Below are positions 57,001 to 64,000 of a stretch of DNA of 64,000 nucleotides, piece by piece (position 1 is the stretch's first letter; every line of letters starts with the position of its first letter). The notes below the pieces were generated by a model, which worked only from the letters and a program-made list of their open reading frames with translations, had not been told where the DNA came from and ran no database searches. The DNA is from Adiantum capillus-veneris (lineage: Eukaryota; Streptophyta; Polypodiopsida; Polypodiales; Pteridaceae). A program made the position numbers and the translations under genes. The stretch covers positions 129,947,018 through 130,011,017 of the forward strand of contig CM043968.1 in assembly GCA_014529385.2 (NCBI GenBank), given 5' to 3'.

Positions 57001-58819
57001 AAAGCTTATCTCTCAACCTGTGCTTACACTACCGGATCTCTCAAAACCATTTGAGGTCGAATGTGATGCTTGTGGTGATTGCCTTGGAGCTGTTTTACTC
57101 CAAGAAGGGCATGCCATAGGCTATGAGAGTCGAAGGCTCGACCCTGTTGAGCAAGCTCTAGGCATATATGAAAAGGAACTACTCGCAGTTCTACATGACT
57201 TAGACTCATGGAAGCACTATTTATTGGGGACTCCTTTCATTCTGCGAACGGATCACCAAAGTCTTAAGTACTTCATGACGCAGACCAAGCTCTCCGACAA
57301 ACAAATGAGGTGGGAAAACTTCCTTTCGCAATTTCATTTTCATATTTCTCACATTGCTGGCAAGCATAATCAAGTAGCTGATGCACTCTCAAGACGGCCG
57401 AGAGTGAATGCGGTTTCCATAGCAACTCACAATGATCTATCTTCAATGATAGATGAGTACGCTATTGATCCCGATTTTAGAGATGTGATTTCAGCCCTTG
57501 CATTAGGGAAGAATGAAGAACCATTTACCTTACAAGATGGTTATCTTCTCTATGGCAATAGACTATGCGTTACTAACTCACTACGTGAGAAAGTAATGTA
57601 TGAATCTCATGCTCCACCTTATGCGGGGCATAGAGGGATTCAGTCTACCTTAAAGGGAATTGAAACATATTTCTATTGGCCTACCATGAAAGTGAACATA
57701 CAAGAGTATGTTTCTAAATGTGTGGTATGCCAAAAGACAAAATTTGATAGAGGGAAGCAACTTGGATTGCTTCAACCCTTGCCAATCCCTAATTCACCAT
57801 GGGAGAGCACATCCATGGATTTTATCTTTGGATTGCCTAAGTCTATCCATGGGAATACGGGAATATGGACGATAGTAGACAAGTTCAGTAAACAAGCTCA
57901 TTTTATACCTTTCAAAAAGACTATCAAAGCCCATCAAATGGCAACCCTCTTCATTTCAAAAATTTTCAAGTACCATGGCTTGCCAATGTCCATAGTGTCG
58001 GATAGAGATCCTAGAATGACCAGTAATTTCTGGAAGGGTCTCTTTGAGAATTTAGGGACAAGGCTAAACTTCTCTTCGGCCTATCATCCACAAACGGATG
58101 GCCAAAGTGAAATAGCTAACCTAACCATTCTCGATCTACTAAAAGCCTATGTAACGAAAGTAGATCAAAGATCCCAATGGGAAAAGTACTTACCCTTAGT
58201 GGAGTATGCTTACAATAACATTGTACATACTTCCACGGGAAAAGCACCTTTCGAGGTAATTGAGGGAAGATCAAAAAGTCCCTTGCTACTTAAGGTACAT
58301 GGGAAGATCTTTGCTGCAGATGAGTATAGCCGAGACCTACAAGAATCTTTCCAAAAGATTAAGGATGCTATCTCTATCTCACAGGAAAGGCAAAAGGCTG
58401 CTGCTGACAAGCACAGAAGAGCCCAAGCCTTTAAAGAAAACGATTGGCTCGTGTTAAAGTTTCCCAAGGCTCGATTAAGGCACACGACGGGCAAGAATCC
58501 TACGGGCCACCAAAAGTACTATGCTAAACTAGCAAAAAGGTACTATGGTCCCTTTCAGATTCTTAGGCCAATCAATGAGATGGCCTATCAACTCAAGTTG
58601 CCCAATCATTGGCTCATACACAATGCTTTCAATGTGAGCCTATTAAAGCCTTACAAAGGAGAGCCACCTCAAGAACCAACTATTGAAGACCTGCCGGAGA
58701 TCGAGGACCAAGAGGAGATGCTGCAGCCCAAGTCCATTCTCCGACATGAATACAAGGTTCTAAGAGGCGGTAAGACTATCCGACGATATCTTATTAAGTT
58801 TAAGAATTATCCTTTTTAA
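54008..58819 (+). pseudogene. gag-pol: G3 gag-pol pseudogene
   Basis: Starts at the ATG at 54,008 (MADNSKESEINVDNFDF). A TAA at 54,272 and a one-base shift near 54,325 break the gag N-terminus; the frame then runs to 56,396. Features: basic Ser-rich region (54,400-54,720), capsid (GTFGATNKVLAFIQQFDAAF..., ~54,790-55,240), knuckle CFKCGEQGHAYRAC (55,452), protease LFDLGSTHNFIS (~55,627; most relatives have DSG). RT changes frame near 56,360 where about 13 codons are missing, then FFDDIIIYS (56,632), RNase H CDACGDCLGAVLLQ (57,062), integrase with CVVCQKTK, MDFIFGLPK, SDRDPRM and HPQTDGQSEI (57,720-58,120), and the tail [10 protein letters not shown] ending at a TAA (58,817) inside the chromodomain-like region. 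Inactive despite intact ends. Confidence 0.9.
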
Positions 58820-59199
58820 GATGCTAGATGGATGCTTACAATGCTTCCCAACGAGTAGGCAAATGTACAAAATGTTAAAAATGAACAAAGTTTTTGTCTT
58901 ATAAGACTTTCTTTTTCTTTATTGTGCACAAAAATGAAGTAGTATGCATGCTTAGATCAAGTTTGCGGAGACGACGTCTCCCAAACACCAAGTAGAGCTT
59001 GTCACTCTACCATGGAAGACTGATAGGACTAATGTGCAGACATGCTTGCGGCAGCCTCAAGCTCTCAAGCGTCAAATGGACTAGTCATCCATTGTGGAAT
59101 GATGTCGTAGGGTAACATAGGGATCATCTACCCGCTAAGAAAAGGACTCATGAATATGCTTTATCTTCTCTACACCATAGTCGAGGACGACTATGATTT

Positions 59200-59210
59200 C
59201 AAGAGAGAGG
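59200..59210 (+). promoter_or_regulatory. G3 polypurine tract
   Basis: AAGAGAGAGG three bases before the 3' LTR start at 59,214. The G4 element has the same tract on the minus strand at 46,558-46,567. Confidence 0.8.
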
Positions 59211-59213
59211 TAA

Positions 59214-59592
59214 TGTCATAATAATCAATATCTAATTCTCCTAAATGATTTTCTCATATTAAACTGATCATTTAATGTGGGGAAGTGCCAGGGGAGAAAA
59301 GGCTAGAATATTGGTTAAGCTAGCAGACCGGCCACGGTAGGGATCCAAAGGAGGGAAAATAGGGATCCAAAGGGGGGGCCATCTGCAAAAGATCCATGTG
59401 CAACAATGGGCTAAAAAGACCCTAAGGTTCATCCCATTAAGACTTCCAAAATGCTAAGGTTCCAAAATTCAAAGGTTGTGTCGAAAGGGTTAAAGCTTAG
59501 GGGGAATTGGATGCTTTGTGTGCTCTCCAAAGTCAACACACATCCCTACACATGAGGGGGCGAGCCCTAAAGGTAGGGGATGAGAGAGAAAG

Positions 59593-59642
<50 letters not shown>

Positions 59643-60846
59643 GCCCCCTTTACACAAAGGGAATGAGGGACACATGTCAGCTCCCTAGGCCAAATGCCCA
59701 CAAAGTATGCCAAATTTCTATTGGATGACCCTTGAAGTGGACCAATGAGAATTAGGCTAGAGTAAATTTAGCCTAATTAATTTTAAAACACTTAATAAAA
59801 AGAACCAATGAAAATTAAGTCTCCTGGATTATTATTGGACAGCCTGAGAAGAGGACCAATAGGAATTGAGCAGCCCAATGGGCTACTTAATTCCTATTGG
59901 TCAGAATGGGGAAAGGTCCAATGGGGATTTAATTCATTTAAATCAATTAAGTTTAATTGATTAAGTTCTCACAAAAGGGGAAAGGGGGACACATGTCAGA
60001 AGGCTATCACTTATGCTGCTTAATAGCCATTGGCTGAGCTTGGCATTGTCCAATAGGGAGCCTGCAAGAGCAAATAGCAAGGGGAGTCGCCCAAGAGAGA
60101 GAGGGGGCTGATTTTTGCAAGGCATTATCACACACACACTCACACAATCTCATGTGTGAAGAAAGAGAAGACTATCTCTTCCCAAGCTTTAATGGAGAAC
60201 TCATCACCTACTCCAAGCTTTTGTGAGATAAAATCCTACATAAACACACTCTTGGCTTGTGGATGCAAATCCAACCAAGAGCCAAGCTTCAATGCATGCT
60301 CATCTCCTCTACCAAGATAATTACTAAGCTAAATCTATGCTAATATGAGTGATTATGTGAGGATATGTACATCTTTCTCGTAAGATACTCCTTCTTCCTC
60401 TCAATCTACTCTCATACCCTGCTAGCTCTCACCATCTTCGAAGGTGTGTGAGGTCTTGGGTCTGAGAACGGGGATAATTCAACTTGTGTTTGCTAAGTGT
60501 TTTGCTTAGTGCATGAATCTTTCATCTTCATTGCACTAGCTAGTCTTGAAGGAACACAAAGAATTGTATTGTACAATGTCTCTCTTGATGGGAGAAACCA
60601 TAATACAAAGACTTTTGGAGGGGGGACCGGCTCCATGCAAATCCGGTCCTCAACTGTTGTCATTAGCTTAATTTCTCTCTCTTTTGAAAGTATTGTTGAT
60701 GCTATCTAACTAGGTGTTATGCTTTTTGTTGCTTTCTCCACCCAAGCACTCTTGTAATTCTCATTAGGAATCTATTCTAATGAAATGCCCACTATGTTCA
60801 TGCTCATTTCCGCTACACACAAGTTATTAGGCCATTAAATGTTACA
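59214..60846 (+). repeat. G3 3' LTR
   Basis: 1,633 bp with a long (CA)n at 59,595-59,641. Ends GTTACA and is followed by the GAACA target duplication. Confidence 0.95.
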
Positions 60847-62809
60847 GAACACATCTTGGAATACTTTTAGAAAATTAGATAAGTCTAACTCTTCTTGATT
60901 CCTACCATTTACATTTGGTGAAACATTAGGACCTTTTAGGGACTCTTTGACAAAAATCATGTATGTAGAAACTGAGCTCTTCATTGATTCATCAAAAGCA
61001 AGTGAATTTACAAGTGGTATAGTACCACCAAACTCACTAGCATCCATATACATGTTCTTTCCCCTGTAGATGAAGTAGATTCTACTTTCAAGGAACTTCA
61101 TGTTGACAACCATGCGGTTGAACCATGGTGCCCCTAGGATAGCATCCTCATGTTAGAAAAGAGAGATGAAAAAGTCTTCTTTGTCGACATAGATTTGGAC
61201 ATGGAGCCTCAAATTCCCAATCAAGGGAGTAACGAAGGCTTGCTATCCCTTGAAAGCAGGGTCGGTTGTTACAGCATCTCCCATCTCAAAAGCTTGAATG
61301 CCCAACTTGGTGGCCAACTTCATGGATATGAAGTTGTGAGTAGAGCCAGGGTCAAACAAGATGAAGGAATCATGCTCCCTTACCTTTCCCCAAGCATAGG
61401 AGAGAGGTGCACTTTTTCAATGAGCATCCTCTTTTGGAGCTTCGATAGTGGAAGCTCTAGGAGTCTCATTGCGAGCGTTTCTCTTGGGGCAAGAACAATA
61501 GCGCTCTCCACACTTAAAACATCTATGGTCCTTGCAAAAAGCTTCAACATCTTTAGGAGAGAGTTTGTTTTTACCTTTGTAAACTCCCTTCTCCTTGGAC
61601 CAATTGTTGTTATTGTTGGAATCGCCTTGGGAAGAATTTTGGGCAATGGTTTTCCCCTTTGCTTCATTTTTGTCTTTGTTTTCCATGGGCTTGACATTCC
61701 ATCTAGCCTCTTGTTGGAAATTCATGCATGAAGCAACCATGGTGTGGTGGATTACTTCGATAATAGAACCAGGCCGTTGGGAGCTGACATACTCGGCCAT
61801 CTCTTTAGGTAATCCCACACAAAACTGTTGCTTTTGCTCACAAAGTCTATCTTTTGGAAGATAGTAGCCTTGAGATGTAAGTCCCAAAACTTGTCCACAT
61901 ATTTGTGAATAGAATCATGGGAGATAAGCTTCAAACTAAGCCATTCAATGAGCACTTTGTCCTTTGCATCGCTGGCAAGTAATTGCTTCATGATGGAAAC
62001 TCGTACAGTTTTCCATGTCTTTGGGGCTTCGTTGTTGCCACAAAGGCTAGACCACTATTGAGACGAGCCAATTTCTAGAAGTGCATAGCTACATGGTGTA
62101 TCTTGCAGGACTCCATGAAGCCCTTGTCTCCAAAGGCCGCATCAAATTGTTGGATGAAGGCCAATACTTTGTTGGCGGCACCAAAGGTGCTATCATAGGT
62201 GAGAATAGAGATACTCTTTCCTCCCTATTTGAACTTCTTGAGCTTTTGTGACCTTCGCCGTGCAGGGTATGAATTGCGATGTCCTACTCTCTTGTATTCT
62301 TTAGGAGAATATCCATAGCTTTTGTCGAAAGAGGAGGAAGGTGAAGAAGAAGGAGAAGAGGGTGACCTCTTTCCTGCCCTTTTCTTCCTTTGTTTCCTGT
62401 CTTCCCTTTCGGAGTGACAAGGAGAAGGACTGTGTGCTGATCGTTTCCTCTTGGGAGGAGTTGGCAATTGTCTAGACCGACGTCTTCATGGAGCCACATC
62501 TTTAGAGGAACGTAAAGATTCATTACTTGCTTGCTCTTTGGATTCCTCCTCTTGTATGGGAGAGAGTCTTCTTTTGGGGGTCTCTTCAAAAGGCCTCCTA
62601 AGCTCTCTCTCCTCTTCTTGGAGAGGAAGGGAAATCCCATAAGTGCAAAGTTGTTGAGTATCTTTGGCTTGCAAAGCAGGGTTGCCCATAGCTTGCTCCA
62701 ACCTAGTAACAAGATGATTGACAAACATGGGGGCATCATCATTAGCACATTCATGTGCAAAATCAAAGTTATCAATGTTCATTCTACTATATTGGTTATT
62801 GTCATCCAT
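60847..62809 (-). pseudogene. gag: G4 gag and protease pseudogene
   Basis: Minus strand, starts at ATG 62,809 (MDDNNQYSRMNIDNFDF), homologous to the G3 gag start. Pieces: 62,809-62,486, the basic Ser-rich part 62,467-62,225, capsid 62,220-61,752, and a knuckle region ~61,530-61,490 where CFKCGERYCSC is a shortened CCHC motif that has lost its GH segment. The protease active site follows near 61,370 (THNFISMKLATKLG-like), then the C-terminal linker ending DLSNFLKVFQDVF at the G3 insertion point. The frame resumes on the other side of G3 at 51,972. Stops and shifts throughout. Confidence 0.85.
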
Positions 62810-63211
62810 GTTAACAAAAATTGTGTACTTACTTAGTGTATGCTTTGACAATTCAAAACCTTAGTTACCACTCCTCTTAGCCTTTGAAAAATTGGCACTT
62901 AGGTATCTACACCCACGGCTCTAAGTGGTTAATTATAGAAATTAGTAGAGTGGGTCTAACATTGCAGAATTGACGAGGGCTAGCTCCTTTTGAACTTCTT
63001 ATGGCTCAATAGTGGTAAAGCCATAGGCAAGTCTAAAAAGACCCTATTATTAAGTCCAAAGCTCCCTAGTTATGCACCATATCCCACATGGTGGACTCAA
63101 CAAAACCGACAATAGATCCCAGTCCCACTTACCCTAATATAATTAACAAAATAAACCATTTACAGGCGACTTAAGGACCTCTCTTCTAAAGCAAGAAAAG
63201 AGAAACCAAAT
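62810..63211 (-). other. G4 leader between PBS and gag
   Basis: About 400 bp, related to the G3 leader (53,590-54,007) in reverse orientation, for example the stretch matching TTTCTCTTTTCTTGC after the PBS. No ORF. Confidence 0.7.
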
Positions 63212-63223
63212 GCTCTGAAACCA
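63212..63223 (-). promoter_or_regulatory. G4 primer binding site, one mutation
   Basis: Minus strand TGGTTTCAGAGC, one change from TGGTATCAGAGC of G3. Followed by the leader. Confidence 0.75.
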
Positions 63224-63229
63224 ATTTAA

Positions 63230-63308
63230 TGGAAATGGCCGATGAACTTTGAGAGTAGAGAAAATTAGAGATAGTACTTTTGTGGAATTACTTTGTGATC
63301 ATAGAGGG
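63230..63308 (-). repeat. G4 5' LTR remnant (79 bp)
   Basis: Matches 43,157-43,237 of the 3' LTR (TGGARATGGCC...GCATAGAGGGTG). It stops at 63,308, where gag sequence of another element begins. Confidence 0.85.
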
Positions 63309-64000
63309 TGACCTCTTCCATGCGGCATAGAATTTCCTATGGCCTCTTCTTTTTGATGGTTCAAAGGTTGCACCATCACTTTCTTCAGAAGATGACGAAT
63401 TTGAGGAAGATGGAGAAGAGGGTGACCTCTTTCTCGCCTTCTTCTTGCCTTGATCTTCGTTGTCTTCACCACTTCTTTCTCGTTCCTTCGGTGGAGACTC
63501 TTGAGACTCACTTCTTTCTCGTTCCTTCGGTGGAGGCTCTTGAGTTCTCCTTTGAGAAGGAGATGCGTCATCAAGGAGCAAATTTTTGAGCCCTTCATAT
63601 GGATCCTCTTTTTCTCGCAAGGAGGCTTCCTAGGTGCTCTCTCGTCATGGTGGGGAGCTTGGAGAATCCCATGAGCACAAAGATGCCGTTGCACTTCACT
63701 TTGGAGGGATGGATTGCCCATGGCTTGTTGAAGCCTAGAAACAAGATAGTTAACAAGCATCGGGGCATCATTAGTAGCTTGCTCATTAGCAAAATCAAAG
63801 TTATCAACATTAATTTCACTCTCTTTATTATTGTCAGCCATTCTAACAACTTTTAGGTGTACTTTGGCACTTCAAGCCCTAGTTGCTACTCCTCTTTACC
63901 CCTTTAGAAAAAGCACTCAAGCTATTGTACCCGTGGCTTGATTACCATTAATTGCAAGGAATAGAAGAGAGAGTCATTCAACAGCAAAATAGCACTGGCT
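63309..64000 (-). mobile_element. gag: G5: gag 5' end and leader of another G3-family chromovirus
   Basis: Minus strand: leader 64,000-63,842, corresponding to the G3 leader just before 54,008, then gag from ATG 63,841 (MADNNKESEINVDNFDF) through the basic Ser-rich region to about 63,309, where it is cut at the G4 LTR remnant. A short tandem duplication around 63,470-63,545 repeats the P-P-K-E-R-E-R-S block. A frameshift near 63,600 splits the frame in two. The element continues beyond the window on its 5' side; everything after this part of gag is missing. Confidence 0.9.

Larger units (their letters stand above)
51973..60846 (+). mobile_element. G3: complete chromovirus LTR retrotransposon inserted in G4
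   Basis: LTRs 51,973-53,575 and 59,214-60,846, PBS for initiator-Met tRNA, gag-pol 54,008-58,819, purine tract 59,200-59,210. Perfect 5-bp target duplications GAACA at 51,968-51,972 and 60,847-60,851. LTRs begin TGTCATAATA and end GTTACA; their length difference is mainly due to a (CA)n run. RT precedes integrase and a chromodomain-like tail follows, so this is a chromovirus; Tekay/Del- or Reina-like placement is a guess from the initiator-Met PBS and gag layout. Confidence 0.95.

Overview
This window looks like nuclear DNA of a land plant with a large, repeat-rich genome. I found no host protein gene and no tRNA or rRNA gene in 64 kb. Almost everything recognisable is retroelement sequence: Ty3/gypsy elements of three kinds (an Athila-like one, a Tat-type one with a second RNase H, and chromoviruses with a chromodomain-like tail), one Ty1/copia element, a large non-autonomous LTR element, a very short TRIM-like LTR element, a probable TIR DNA transposon and a decayed Penelope-like retroelement (PLE). 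Primer binding sites matching plant initiator-Met tRNA and other plant tRNA ends support a plant. I cannot name the species.

Layout. 1 to ~10,110 (minus): Athila-like gypsy element 'G1', 3' LTR outside the window, with unusual extra ORFs downstream of integrase, including a second retropepsin-like domain. ~10,126-13,550 (plus): a PLE, with an uninterrupted ORF of unknown function followed by a broken reverse transcriptase carrying a YMDD box. 13,551-17,794: decayed spacer with a copia 3' fragment and imperfect repeats. 17,800-36,699 (minus): non-coding LTR element 'L1' with perfect ATTTG target duplications. L1 contains a solo chromovirus LTR (21,419-22,993, TSD TAGGG), and its 5' LTR is split by Tat-type element 'G2' (26,665-36,638, near-identical LTRs, intact 1523-codon pol frame), which is preceded by a truncated tandem G2 copy (25,539-26,664). 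37,662-42,636 (plus): copia element 'C1', with decayed coding region and an RT deletion. 43,157-63,308 (minus): chromovirus 'G4', which has absorbed three insertions: a TRIM-like element inside its 3' LTR (43,238-45,041), a ~2.2 kb TIR element inside RT (49,482-51,690) and a complete chromovirus 'G3' (51,973-60,846, plus, TSD GAACA). 63,309-64,000: the gag end of another G3-family element, 'G5'.

The target duplications and interrupted reading frames let the order of events be read. G4 was hit by the TRIM, the TIR element and G3; L1 was hit by the solo-LTR parent and by G2. G2 looks youngest and is the only element with a nearly complete coding capacity. The coding parts of the others carry stops, frameshifts or catalytic-site losses. 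The most unusual content is the plant PLE and the G1 3' accessory ORFs.
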